From NCBI GenBank assembly GCA_017935565.1, contig JAGBHK010000016.1, positions 1 through 64,000 on the forward strand: a stretch of 64,000 nucleotides of DNA, read 5' to 3'. Below the pieces are notes generated by a model, which was given only the letters and a program-made list of their open reading frames with translations, ran no database searches and was not told the DNA's origin. The DNA comes from Lachnospiraceae bacterium (lineage in GTDB: Bacteria > Bacillota > Clostridia > Lachnospirales > Lachnospiraceae). Both the position numbers and the translations under genes were made by a program. This document shows positions 27,377 through 36,715 of this stretch, in pieces. The number at the start of each line of letters is the position of its first letter. Position 1 is the stretch's first letter.

Positions 27377-28266
27377 TTCAACACCTTTTTAAGCCCCTGT
27401 AATCCAAATATTACAGCACCGCCGATAACAAATGCAATCCAGCTGAAATTACTCATATTAAGCGCAGTTAACTCTACATCAGACTCAATGCTAAGTGGTC
27501 CCATTATTACTGAATAAATAGAGCCAATCATCATACCAACAATTGCATATACCATAGCTGAATGATGCTTTGTAAGCATATATTTAAGTCCCTTTACAAC
27601 GCTTAAAACACCTGCAATGAGACCAAACCCAAATACAGCTGCTGCTGGGAAGTATGTAAAATCAAATTTAAACAAACCTTTGATACAACCTGATACAACT
27701 TCCATTACACCGCTGTAAACGCCGAATACCAACATAATTGTTGAACCGGAAATACCAGGTAAAACCATTGCTGATATAGCAATCATAGCAACAAGGAATA
27801 AATAAATGCCATCTAATACATTAAAGTCACCCCAAGCATATGATTTCCCACCCATATCAAAGTTCAATGAACCATATGTTATAAGCACAACTACTGCTGC
27901 ACCTAAAATCAAGAAGACTAAATTTTTATACTTACCAATAAAATCCTGCTTTTCTTCAATGATTATGATAGGAAGAGCAAACACTATAAATCCGAGGAAT
28001 AGCGAACTTACAATATAAATATTTTCTTCAAATACTGCTGTAATAACAAGGGCAGCCAAAGCCATACCAATTACCCAACCACAACCAAGTTTAATCAAAA
28101 ACTTGAATGCACGTGTTCTTTTTTCTTTGTCTTTAGATGCAATATTGTTTAAAGACAATATAAATTCATCATAAAGGCCAAGCAAAAATACTATTGTTCC
28201 ACCAGAAACCCCTGGCACACTATCTGCCAAGGACATTAAAAAACCTGCAATAAACTTTATTATCAT
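27373..28266 (-). CDS. popT: DUF368 membrane protein, putative undecaprenyl-phosphate translocase
   Basis: 297 residues, about eight membrane helices. Two copies of the family motif are visible: SVPGVSGGTIVFLLG near residue 17 and VLPGISGSTIMLVFG near residue 167, as expected of an inverted repeat transporter. DUF368 proteins have been shown in other bacteria to recycle undecaprenyl phosphate across the membrane for cell-wall synthesis, alongside DedA-type UptA. Two bases separate it from hisC. The gene name is transferred from that family, not proven here. Confidence 0.82.
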   Translation of the reverse strand: MIIKFIAGFLMSLADSVPGVSGGTIVFLLGLYDEFILSLNNIASKDKEKRTRAFKFLIKLGCGWVIGMALAALVITAVFEENIYIVSSLFLGFIVFALPIIIIEEKQDFIGKYKNLVFLILGAAVVVLITYGSLNFDMGGKSYAWGDFNVLDGIYLFLVAMIAISAMVLPGISGSTIMLVFGVYSGVMEVVSGCIKGLFKFDFTYFPAAAVFGFGLIAGVLSVVKGLKYMLTKHHSAMVYAIVGMMIGSIYSVIMGPLSIESDVELTALNMSNFSWIAFVIGGAVIFGLQGLKKVLK

Positions 28267-28268
28267 AA

Positions 28269-29333
28269 TTATTTGTTAGCCTCCATATATTCATCCACAA
28301 CTTCTAAGAATTTTTTCATTTCTTCGTCAGTTCCGATTGTGATTCTAAGATAATCCTTTATGTTTTCGGCATCCCAATGTCTAACATATACATCTTTTTC
28401 ACGCAAATATTTGAACATATCTGTAATATCATAATCTTTATGTGTAGCAAATATGAAGTTTGCCATAGAATTAGGGAATGTAAAGCCTCTCTTTGTAAGT
28501 TCAGACTTTGTATTCTCACGTGTTTCGATAATCATATTTCTGATTTTGTCGAAATAATCTTTATCTGCGACAACTGCAGCCCCGCCTGTGATTGAAGGCA
28601 TATTCATTGTGTATGAATTGATTGAGAATTTAACATCTTTCATAGCCTGAATCAAATCTTTGCTACCTATTGCAAAACCAATTCTAAGTCCAGCTGTAGA
28701 ACGCGATTTACTAAATGTCTGTACTACAAGTAAATTCTCATATTTTGGCACTAATTCAAGGGCTGATTTGCCTCCAAAATCAATATATGCCTCATCTACT
28801 ACTACCACTGACTTTTGATTATTCTTTACGATATCTTCAACAAAATCCAACTCTTCATAAATTCCTGTTGGAGCATTTGGATTTGGGAAAATAATACCAC
28901 CATTTTCCTCGTAATAATCCTCTTTTACAAGTCTAAAATCCTTATCTACAGGCTTTGTTTTATATTTAATTCCGTAAACATCAGACCAAACTGGATAAAA
29001 TGAATATGTAATATCAGGGAATAATATAGGCTTATCTGAATTAAAAAATGTTAAAAATACATTTGCTAAAACATCATCAGAACCCACTCCCACAAATACC
29101 TGTTCTTCATCTACATTGTAAAAATCAGCAATTGCTTTTACTAAAATCTTTGCATCTAGGTCTGGATATAATCTTGCTCTATCCAAATCCATACTTGCAA
29201 GTGCCTCCTCTAATTTTGGAGTTGGTGGATATGGACACTCATTTGTATTTAATTTCACCATATTTTTCTTATTTGGCTGTTCGCCCGCAACATATGGCAC
29301 AACTCTTCTAATATTTTTTTCCCATTCTCTCAT
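28269..29333 (-). CDS. hisC: Histidinol-phosphate aminotransferase
   Basis: 354 residues. A PLP fold-type I aminotransferase that converts imidazole acetol phosphate to histidinol phosphate in histidine synthesis; some homologs also act on aromatic amino acids. The PLP lysine lies in VQTFSKSRSTAGLRIG (near residue 217). LNTNECPYPPTP at the N-terminus and FPNPNAPTG (near 150) match HisC. It is not in a his operon here but between another aminotransferase and popT, so an aromatic or broad role is possible. Confidence 0.9.
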   Translation of the reverse strand: MREWEKNIRRVVPYVAGEQPNKKNMVKLNTNECPYPPTPKLEEALASMDLDRARLYPDLDAKILVKAIADFYNVDEEQVFVGVGSDDVLANVFLTFFNSDKPILFPDITYSFYPVWSDVYGIKYKTKPVDKDFRLVKEDYYEENGGIIFPNPNAPTGIYEELDFVEDIVKNNQKSVVVVDEAYIDFGGKSALELVPKYENLLVVQTFSKSRSTAGLRIGFAIGSKDLIQAMKDVKFSINSYTMNMPSITGGAAVVADKDYFDKIRNMIIETRENTKSELTKRGFTFPNSMANFIFATHKDYDITDMFKYLREKDVYVRHWDAENIKDYLRITIGTDEEMKKFLEVVDEYMEANK

Positions 29334-29357
29334 AGCTAAACGCCTTTCCGTAATAAA

Positions 29358-30551
29358 CTATTTTTTAAGACCTAATTCTATTGCCAACTTTTCAAATGCA
29401 GGCAATGCTCTCTCTATTGTCTCATAAGCAACACAATATGCAAGTCTTACATATCCAGGACACGCAAATGAACTTCCTGGAACCATAAGAATATTGAATT
29501 CTTTAGCTTTTTCAAGGAATATTTTTTCATCAGCTGTTGGTGATTTTACAAACAAGTAAAATGCGCCCTGAGGCTTAATGCACTCAAAACCGTATGAAGC
29601 CAATGAATTATATAATAATTCTCTATTTCTATTGTAATATTCCACATCAGTCTTTTCATCTAAAACCTTTGCAACCGCTCTTTGCATCAAGGATGGTGCA
29701 TTTACGAAGCCTAAAATTCTATTTGCAATTGAAGCTGCTGCAAATACCTGGCTGTAATCATCCACTTCATTTGGAATTACAAGATAACCAATTCTCTCAC
29801 CAGGTAAAGAAAGTGACTTACTAAATGAATAACCAACAATAGTATTCTTGTAATATTTAGTAAGATAAGGTACTTCTACTCCATCATATGCAAGTTCTCT
29901 ATATGGTTCATCTGAAATCAAATAAATTTCTGTTCCGAATTCTTTCGCCTTTTCCTCTAAAATCGTAGCGAGTTTTTTAATTGTTTCTTCCGAATAAACA
30001 ACACCTGTTGGATTGTTTGGATTATTGATAATAACAGCCTTTGTTTTTGCTGTAATCTTCTTCTCAAATTCAACAAGATTTGGCTGGAATGTAGTAGTAT
30101 CAGGTGCAACCTCTATAAGTATGCCATCGTAATTTCCTACATACGCTCTGTATTCAACGAAATAAGGAGCAAATGCAAGCACCTCATCGCCAGGATTAAG
30201 TAATGTCTTCAATATAACATTTAAGCCACCTGCGGCACCTACAGTCATGATAATATTATTTACACCAAAGTTAGTATCAAATCTTTTATTTAATGAATTT
30301 GCAATGGCCTCACGAACATCTTCGTAACCTGCATTGCTCATATAACCATGGACAAATGTTGTTTCTTCTGTATCAAGGATCTCCTTAATAGCAGCATCAA
30401 GTTTCATAGGTGCTGCTACATTTGGATTACCGAGACTGAAGTCGTATACATTTTCAGCACCGTGAATCTTTGCAAGACGCTTTCCTTCCTCAAACATTGC
30501 TCTTATGGCTGAATTATTATTAACAAAGCCTACCATTTTATTTGAAATCAT
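29358..30551 (-). CDS. Pyridoxal-phosphate aminotransferase (AspC/ArAT type)
   Basis: 397 residues. Class I/II aminotransferase with the Asn-Pro box INNPNNPTGV (near residue 175) and the PLP lysine in GYSFSKSLSLPGERIGY (near 240). The substrate cannot be decided from sequence; aspartate or aromatic amino acids are usual. It has its own consensus promoter at 30585-30613 and leads the operon with hisC, popT and the DUF3592 gene (gaps of 24, 2 and -4 bases). Confidence 0.9.
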   Translation of the reverse strand: MISNKMVGFVNNNSAIRAMFEEGKRLAKIHGAENVYDFSLGNPNVAAPMKLDAAIKEILDTEETTFVHGYMSNAGYEDVREAIANSLNKRFDTNFGVNNIIMTVGAAGGLNVILKTLLNPGDEVLAFAPYFVEYRAYVGNYDGILIEVAPDTTTFQPNLVEFEKKITAKTKAVIINNPNNPTGVVYSEETIKKLATILEEKAKEFGTEIYLISDEPYRELAYDGVEVPYLTKYYKNTIVGYSFSKSLSLPGERIGYLVIPNEVDDYSQVFAAASIANRILGFVNAPSLMQRAVAKVLDEKTDVEYYNRNRELLYNSLASYGFECIKPQGAFYLFVKSPTADEKIFLEKAKEFNILMVPGSSFACPGYVRLAYCVAYETIERALPAFEKLAIELGLKK

Positions 30552-30584
30552 AGTCTGTACCTCTCAATTAAATTTTATTGCTTT

Positions 30585-30613
30585 ACTATACTACATCACA
30601 CTGTATATGTCAA
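30585..30613 (-). promoter_or_regulatory. Promoter of the aminotransferase-hisC-popT operon
   Basis: Minus-strand TTGACA (30613-30608), 17-base spacer, TATAGT (30590-30585). It lies right at the stop codon of the HD-domain gene. Confidence 0.85.
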
Positions 30614-30615
30614 TA

Positions 30616-31272
30616 CTATAATATTTTGCTTCCATTTGCAGTAAGTTTGAATCTACAACCAAGAACTTCAGCGGCTTTTCTGCACATAAGCATACGGCCA
30701 AGGAAAATATCAAAATATTCAAACATAGTAGTGATTTTCTCATCGATTTGAAGATTAAGAGCAATAACTCTCTCGTCCTTGTCAATCTTAAGTTTAGCCT
30801 CTGTTACCGCATAGTTAACTCTGTCATGAATATCAAAATTAGCTGTCTCTTTAGTTCTTACACGGTTTCTTCTAACATCAGTTTTATCTGCAATGATAAC
30901 TGCTGCAGAAATCGGGTCAACAGGACCACCTGTTGATTCATCATGATTTGCAATCACAGACATTACTGTAATTCTATCCTCAAGAGGCATATCTGTCTGT
31001 CTTAATATTTCGTTTGCAAGAATACCACCATATTCTGCATGGTTTTTTCTATTAACTGCGTTTCCAATGTCATGCATAAATCCAGCAATTCTAGCCAATT
31101 CAATATCATGTTCATCGTAACCAAATTGTTCTAATATATTGCCTGCTCTGTCTGCTACCATTGTACAATGCACTTCTGAATGGTCAGTAAAGCCCATTCT
31201 ATCCAAAATCGCATTTCCTTTTGCAAGGAGCATCTTTACTTCTTCGTTTTTTCTAATCTCTTTGTATGTCAT
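30616..31272 (-). CDS. HD-domain phosphohydrolase
   Basis: 218 residues with the metal-binding set H (in HSEVHCTMVADRAG), HD (in GFMHDIGN, near residue 68) and a later NHDE that fits the histidine and aspartate ligands of the family. Such proteins cleave phosphate esters of nucleotides or act as nucleotidases. GGAGGTAGT precedes the ATG, and only 11 bases separate it from copA, so it is probably transcribed with the copper operon. The substrate is unknown. Confidence 0.82.
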   Translation of the reverse strand: MTYKEIRKNEEVKMLLAKGNAILDRMGFTDHSEVHCTMVADRAGNILEQFGYDEHDIELARIAGFMHDIGNAVNRKNHAEYGGILANEILRQTDMPLEDRITVMSVIANHDESTGGPVDPISAAVIIADKTDVRRNRVRTKETANFDIHDRVNYAVTEAKLKIDKDERVIALNLQIDEKITTMFEYFDIFLGRMLMCRKAAEVLGCRFKLTANGSKIL

Positions 31273-31283
31273 ACTACCTCCAA

Positions 31284-33833
31284 TTATCCTTCAATATCAG
31301 TTACTTTAAAATCTTTTTCCTCTACTGTTGTCTTTAAAATATCATTTTCAATATCTGCACTAAGTGTAACTATTGCTGTACCATCCTTATGACTTACCAC
31401 AGCTTCACTTACCTGTTCTAAATTTTCCAATGCTTTCTTTACTGTTGCCTCGCAATGTGGACACATCATACCTTCAATTTTAATTGTCTTTGTCATTTCT
31501 TTTACCTCTTTCTTTTTATTATTTTGCTTTATTTTCTTATCATGTGACGAATCATATGGTTTAAAAAGATTCAATCTCAATGCATTTGTCACAACACAAA
31601 AACTTGACATACTCATTGCCGCCGCGCCAAACATAGGATTAAGTTCCCATCCAAACAAATGAATGAACGCGCCTGCTGCCAATGGTATTCCTATAGTATT
31701 ATATATAAATGCCCAGAAAAGATTTTCTTTAATATTCTTTAAAGTTGCACGACTCACGCGAATGGCTGCCGCAACATCTGGCAATTTACTCTTCATAAGA
31801 ACTATATCAGCCGCATCTATTGCAATATCAGTACCTGCACCGATTGCAATTCCTATATCTGCTCTAGTAAGGGCTGGCGCATCATTAATACCATCGCCGA
31901 CCATTATCACTTTTCCTTTAGATTTAAGTTCTTTGATAACCGTTTCCTTATCCTGCGGCATAAGTCCAGCCATAACTTCAGATACACCTGCATTTTCACC
32001 TATAGCCTTCGCCGTTTTTTCGTTATCTCCAGTAAGCATAACCACGTGAATACCCATATTTTTCAATTCTTCAATAGCCTGTTTACTGTCTTCCTTTATA
32101 ACATCTGCAACTGCAATAATACCAAGAAAAGTATTATCTTTTGCAAAAAACAATGGTGTTTTTCCCTCATCTGCCAACTTTTTAGCTAATTCAAGATTAT
32201 TCTCATTAATTTGTACCTTTTGGCTAATGAATTTGTAATTACCACCAAACAAATTAAATTTTTCCTGAACATTGTCTATTTTAACAGTTAATCCATTTCC
32301 TGGCAATGCTTCAAAGTCATTTATTTGCCAATTCTTAGTTTCTAATTCGTTTTCAGTCTCATATGCAATAATTGCCTTCGCTAGCGGATGCTCGCTTTGT
32401 CTTTCAAGAATTTTAGCATAAGCAATCAATTCTTTATCACTAACGCTCTCATTAGGCACAATGTCAGTAACCCTTGGTTCGCCCTTTGTTATTGTTCCTG
32501 TTTTATCAAGAGCAACTATGGTTGCTTTTCCAGTTTCTTCTATGGATGTAGCTGTTTTAAATAAAATTCCATTTTTAGCAGACAGGCCATTTCCTACCAT
32601 TATCGCTACTGGTGTCGCTAATCCCAATGCACAAGGGCAACTGATGACTAACACAGAAATTCCTCTTGCCAATGAAAATCCAACACTTTGACCTATCAGA
32701 AGCCAAACTAATGTTGTAACTACAGCAATCGTAATAACTACTGGCACAAACACACCAGATACCTTATCTGCAATTTTTGCAATCGGTGCTTTTGTCGCAG
32801 CCGCATCACTTACCATTTCTATAATCTTTGCAAGCGTTGTATCCTCGCCAACCTTTGTTGCCTTACATTTTATGAAACCAGACTGATTTATAGTCGCAGC
32901 ATAAACACTATTTCCTATTTCTTTATCAACAGGGATGCTCTCACCTGTAAGTGCCGCTTCATCTATGGCACTGTGACCCTCTATTACTATGCCGTCAACC
33001 GGAATATTTTCACCAGGATACACTACAAATACTTCATCCTTCAAAACTTCTGATGCTGCAATCTGAACTTCCTTGCCATTCCTAATAACATTTGCCATTT
33101 TAGGAGAAAGTTCCATAAGGCTTCTAATTGCATTTGTTGTTTTTCCTTTAGAACGGCTTTCAAGCATCTTTCCAACAGTAATAAGGGTTAAAATCATTGC
33201 GGCTGATTCAAAATAAAACTCATGCATATACTTCATCACCTTGTCATGATTTCCGTAAAATGCGCCATCTGCCATTTCATATAAAGCATAAGTACTGTAT
33301 ACAAAAGCTGCACCAGAACCCAAAGCCACCAATGTATCCATATTTGGCGCTCTATTTATAAGCCCTTTAAATCCATTGATAAAAAACTTTTGATTAATCA
33401 CCATAACAATTATAGTAAGTAACAACTGCGTTAATCCCATTGCCAAATGATTTTTCTCTAAAAATTCAGGTAATGGCCATCCCCACATCATTGCTCCCAT
33501 AGAAATATACATCAATGCAATAAGAAATCCCAACGATGCAATAAGACGTCTTTTCATTTTAGGCGTTTCTTTATCCTCAAGTACATCTTCATTTGCCATA
33601 TTATTGTTTGTTTTGCTGCCGTCACCAGTTTTATCACTAAGTGCTGACGCACCATAACCCGCATCTGTGACCGCCTTAATAATCGAATCTGCACTAGCGC
33701 TTCCATCAACCATCATTGAGTTTGTAAGAAGACTAACTGAGCAGGATGTCACACCTTCCACCGCATTCACTGCTTTTTCAACTCTTGCACTACATGCTGC
33801 ACAACTCATACCTGTAACTTGGTATTTTTTCAT
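31284..33833 (-). CDS. copA: Copper-exporting P-type ATPase with metal-binding domains at both ends
   Basis: 849 residues. N-terminal HMA domain with MSCAACS, a set of membrane helices, the transport site CPC in VISCPCALGLATP (near 400), the phosphorylated Asp in DKTGTIT (near 440), and TGD and GDGIND motifs. Unusually, a second complete HMA domain (MMCPHCEATV, near 790) follows the last membrane segment, like a fused CopZ chaperone. Exports Cu(I) from the cytoplasm. It is downstream of csoR under a CsoR operator. Confidence 0.95.
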   Translation of the reverse strand: MKKYQVTGMSCAACSARVEKAVNAVEGVTSCSVSLLTNSMMVDGSASADSIIKAVTDAGYGASALSDKTGDGSKTNNNMANEDVLEDKETPKMKRRLIASLGFLIALMYISMGAMMWGWPLPEFLEKNHLAMGLTQLLLTIIVMVINQKFFINGFKGLINRAPNMDTLVALGSGAAFVYSTYALYEMADGAFYGNHDKVMKYMHEFYFESAAMILTLITVGKMLESRSKGKTTNAIRSLMELSPKMANVIRNGKEVQIAASEVLKDEVFVVYPGENIPVDGIVIEGHSAIDEAALTGESIPVDKEIGNSVYAATINQSGFIKCKATKVGEDTTLAKIIEMVSDAAATKAPIAKIADKVSGVFVPVVITIAVVTTLVWLLIGQSVGFSLARGISVLVISCPCALGLATPVAIMVGNGLSAKNGILFKTATSIEETGKATIVALDKTGTITKGEPRVTDIVPNESVSDKELIAYAKILERQSEHPLAKAIIAYETENELETKNWQINDFEALPGNGLTVKIDNVQEKFNLFGGNYKFISQKVQINENNLELAKKLADEGKTPLFFAKDNTFLGIIAVADVIKEDSKQAIEELKNMGIHVVMLTGDNEKTAKAIGENAGVSEVMAGLMPQDKETVIKELKSKGKVIMVGDGINDAPALTRADIGIAIGAGTDIAIDAADIVLMKSKLPDVAAAIRVSRATLKNIKENLFWAFIYNTIGIPLAAGAFIHLFGWELNPMFGAAAMSMSSFCVVTNALRLNLFKPYDSSHDKKIKQNNKKKEVKEMTKTIKIEGMMCPHCEATVKKALENLEQVSEAVVSHKDGTAIVTLSADIENDILKTTVEEKDFKVTDIEG

Positions 33834-33849
33834 TATATGTCACTCCCTC

Positions 33850-34152
33850 CTATTTCATTAACTTTTGAAGCATAGTAACTAATTCATCAACTTTTTCTTC
33901 ATTTCCATTCTTAATATCTTCTGTAACGCAGGTTTTTATGTGATTAGCCAATAAAACCTTATTAAAACTATTTAACGCGGCATTGATAGCCGAAACCTGA
34001 GTCAATATATCCACACAATATGCATCATTTTCAACCATTTTCTTAACTCCTCGAATCTGGCCTTCAATACGATTTAATCTATTTAGCAAATCTTTGTATT
34101 CCTTTTCGCTGCGTTCCTTTGTTTTGCAGCAACATTGACATTCCTGATTCAT
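33850..34152 (-). CDS. csoR: CsoR-type copper-sensing repressor
   Basis: 100 residues, all helical, with the Cu(I) ligands C-H-C visible (YCVDIL, then NHIKTC). An extra N-terminal CQCCCK cluster is noteworthy. Start ATG at 34152 follows AAAGGATAATAAAT. The longer frame to 34191 would begin upstream of the predicted transcription start and is rejected. Represses its own promoter and copA; copper releases it. Confidence 0.93.
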   Translation of the reverse strand: MNQECQCCCKTKERSEKEYKDLLNRLNRIEGQIRGVKKMVENDAYCVDILTQVSAINAALNSFNKVLLANHIKTCVTEDIKNGNEEKVDELVTMLQKLMK

Positions 34153-34189
34153 ATTTATTATCCTTTCATATATGTTTGTCACAACTAAC

Positions 34190-34218
34190 ATTGTATACCC
34201 CTATAGGGTATATGTCAA
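34190..34218 (-). promoter_or_regulatory. csoR-copA promoter with embedded CsoR operator
   Basis: Minus-strand TTGACA (34218-34213), 17-base spacer and TACAAT (34195-34190). The spacer is filled by the palindrome TATACCCTATAGGGGTATA, a typical CsoR-type operator of opposed C- and G-runs. Repressor binding and polymerase binding would be mutually exclusive. Confidence 0.9.
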
Positions 34219-34330
34219 TATTATATGCATTTGCGTCTGGCGATTTCTATATGAACCCTCCTTAATTCATTCCAATACACAATTTTTCAATGAAAATGCA
34301 ATCAAAAACCATCCCGTACAGAAACAAAAC

Positions 34331-34399
34331 AAGTGACAGATTTTTACTTATTATAGTAATACGAAAAGTATTAGGTTAATAAATAAAAATCTGTCACTT
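34331..34399 (-). terminator. Long perfect hairpin after the ABC-2 operon
   Basis: Arms AAGTGACAGATTTTTA (34331-34346) and TAAAAATCTGTCACTT (34384-34399) pair over 16 bp. Two further stems, TTATTA/TAATAA and TAATAC/GTATTA with a gaaaa loop, fill the interior, so nearly the whole 69 bases fold into one hairpin. TTGTTTTGTTT follows on the minus strand. Probably the terminator of the ABC-2 operon; the length and symmetry also fit a mobile palindromic element. The rest of 34219-34431 holds nothing I recognise. Confidence 0.7.
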
Positions 34400-34431
34400 A
34401 TTAAAAATGTTGAACTATATGAAATATCCTC

Positions 34432-35586
34432 TTACGCAGCTATTCCCCTTTTTCTTCTTGCAATAACCATTCCCACGCACATAATAGCTACCGCAAATAA
34501 AATTTGTATGCCCATATAAGACATCACTGTTCCAAAATCAGAACTTTCATATGAAGCAATAAGGTTTACGCCCTTTACATTCCAATATACAGGAAGGAAG
34601 TGAGCAACCTTTACAACTGAACTACTTAAAACTTCAAGTGGTACAAATACACCACATAAGAACGCCATTCCAAGGCCAAGTATATTTGCCATCAATGAAA
34701 TAACCTGTTTATTTTCAGTTAATTTACTAACAACAAACGTCATTGCTAAAGCTACCGCCATTATACATAATGCATTAAGTGCATAAAGTACAAAAGTCAA
34801 TGCCTTTACTTCATTAGGGAACCCTACTGCTGCAACACCCATACATATTGCCCAAATCACAATTCCTGTAACAACTACAGCAAGAATTGTTTCTAAATTC
34901 ATTCTAACAAATTTGTAAGGCGAACATTCAATTCTATTCTTAACTTCCTTTTTGCTTAAAGAATTAAGGACAGCTGAAAGACTTTCCACGCTCATTGCTA
35001 TAAATACCCATGAAAGGTATGTGAAGAAGTACTGAATAGGCTTGATATCGCTATTGCTTTCACTAGCAAAATTTACGTCCACTGCAAGTTCAGATGCTTC
35101 TACAGCCTTTTGGGCCGCTTCTTCAATGGTAAAACCAGCATTAACATATGTTTCAACAACTGTTAAATAGCTATTTATATGTTGTTTAATAAGCATTGAA
35201 CCTATCCCATTTGGAATCTCAAATATTTCCAAATATTCTTCTGCATTTCCCTCATAGAAAGCCTCTTCAAATCCAGCATTTACTTGAATTACGCAATCTA
35301 CATTCATATTATAAAGTTCATCTTGAATAGTTTCTTTTTCATCATCTGCGATTTCAACCAATTTGTGTCTGCCATCAAGATAATCAAATACCACGCCACT
35401 TAACTTACTTTCATCATTATCAAAAAAAGCAAATTTACTCTTTTTCTGTGTATATTCTTCTGTATTATTTTTTGTAGCCTGAGGAACAATAATCCCCATT
35501 ACAAGACCAATAAATATGCAACCATACATTATTATTGAACCAATATATTTACGAAGAACTTTAAAAAACAATTTAAACACTTGCAT
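34432..35586 (-). CDS. ABC-2 type transporter permease
   Basis: 384 residues with an N-terminal membrane helix (about 12-32), a large extracytoplasmic loop (about 40-185) and five or six C-terminal helices, the YhgE/ABC-2 export layout. Overlaps the other permease gene by 14 bases. With the ATPase at 36716 it forms a three-gene exporter whose substrate (antibiotic, lipid or peptide) cannot be read from sequence. Confidence 0.87.
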   Translation of the reverse strand: MQVFKLFFKVLRKYIGSIIMYGCIFIGLVMGIIVPQATKNNTEEYTQKKSKFAFFDNDESKLSGVVFDYLDGRHKLVEIADDEKETIQDELYNMNVDCVIQVNAGFEEAFYEGNAEEYLEIFEIPNGIGSMLIKQHINSYLTVVETYVNAGFTIEEAAQKAVEASELAVDVNFASESNSDIKPIQYFFTYLSWVFIAMSVESLSAVLNSLSKKEVKNRIECSPYKFVRMNLETILAVVVTGIVIWAICMGVAAVGFPNEVKALTFVLYALNALCIMAVALAMTFVVSKLTENKQVISLMANILGLGMAFLCGVFVPLEVLSSSVVKVAHFLPVYWNVKGVNLIASYESSDFGTVMSYMGIQILFAVAIMCVGMVIARRKRGIAA

Positions 35587-36703
35587 ATTTATTCCTCCTT
35601 AACATCAAGTAACTAACAATCAATAAAACAACTGTCATGGTACCAAGAATTGCCATATTTCCAAAATATCTTTCATTTGTATCGTAAACATTTAAGGCAT
35701 AGAATGAATCTGAAATCAACGCTGCAGGATTCAATCTATTGATAATAGGAGCCTTATGCTCAATCATATCCTTAACACCATTTGCGTAAAGATCCGCCAT
35801 ACCAGCAATAACCATACTAACTGAAATACATATTCCTGATTTTGTATTTTCTGATAATTTAGAAATAGAACCAATAATTATACCAAATGCAATACCTATG
35901 CATGAACCAAAGAATAATATTCCAATCATCTGAGGATACTTGTTTCCAAAATCAACACCGATTGCAACAAAATAAATGAGTGCAATAATCTGTACAATTG
36001 TCTGGAATGTAATCATTGATATAAATTCCGCAACAATACTTATCATTTTTGAATTTGGTGATAAACATCTTCTCATACCAAGTGGACTAACATTTCCCTG
36101 AAGTTTGCCAATCTTTTCAATAGCACCAAATGAACCGAAAAGACAACTCATTGCAAAAATCGCATAAAAATAATTTGTCATCATATCCTGATTACCATCT
36201 GATGTATTTTTTTCTGTGTAAAAGTTTTTTGAATCTGCAAGATTTTCGATAACCCCTGCAAGATTTTCAGGATGATTCTTTGCAATATCAGTAATCACCT
36301 TTTCCTGCTTTTTGTATTCATTGATGATAGTTTCCACCATTGTTGCCTTGTATGAATTGCTTGCAATAGTCAAATCAATATCTTCATTCATATTAATTAT
36401 TGCTACAACTTCTTCATCAAGCAACGCTTCTTTCGCTTCATCTGCTTCCATATAATTTACAACCAAAAGTTGCTCATCATCTTCCTTTGAAAGTTCTTTA
36501 AGCATAGCTTCAAAGTTTTCATTTTCTTTTTCTTTAACCACTGCCACAGGTACCTCTGTAAACAGTGCCTGGTCCTCATAAATATTACCAAATGCCATAT
36601 ACATAAATGAACCTAATGCTATAGGAAATATCAAAGTCCATATTAATGCTGTTTTATTTTTAAGCATTGTGATAAATGCATATTTTAAACTATGAAAAAA
36701 CAT
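35573..36703 (-). CDS. ABC-2 type transporter permease
   Basis: 376 residues with the same topology as its neighbour: N-terminal helix (about 18-34), long external domain and six C-terminal helices. AAGGTGAG site before the ATG. It follows the ATPase gene after 12 bases. The two permeases probably form a heterodimer. Confidence 0.87.
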   Translation of the reverse strand: MFFHSLKYAFITMLKNKTALIWTLIFPIALGSFMYMAFGNIYEDQALFTEVPVAVVKEKENENFEAMLKELSKEDDEQLLVVNYMEADEAKEALLDEEVVAIINMNEDIDLTIASNSYKATMVETIINEYKKQEKVITDIAKNHPENLAGVIENLADSKNFYTEKNTSDGNQDMMTNYFYAIFAMSCLFGSFGAIEKIGKLQGNVSPLGMRRCLSPNSKMISIVAEFISMITFQTIVQIIALIYFVAIGVDFGNKYPQMIGILFFGSCIGIAFGIIIGSISKLSENTKSGICISVSMVIAGMADLYANGVKDMIEHKAPIINRLNPAALISDSFYALNVYDTNERYFGNMAILGTMTVVLLIVSYLMLRRNKYASV

Positions 36704-36715
36704 AAACTCACCTTC

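Noticed and set aside
34153..34191. Longer N-terminus for CsoR
   Set aside because: It would start upstream of the predicted transcription start, inside the promoter.
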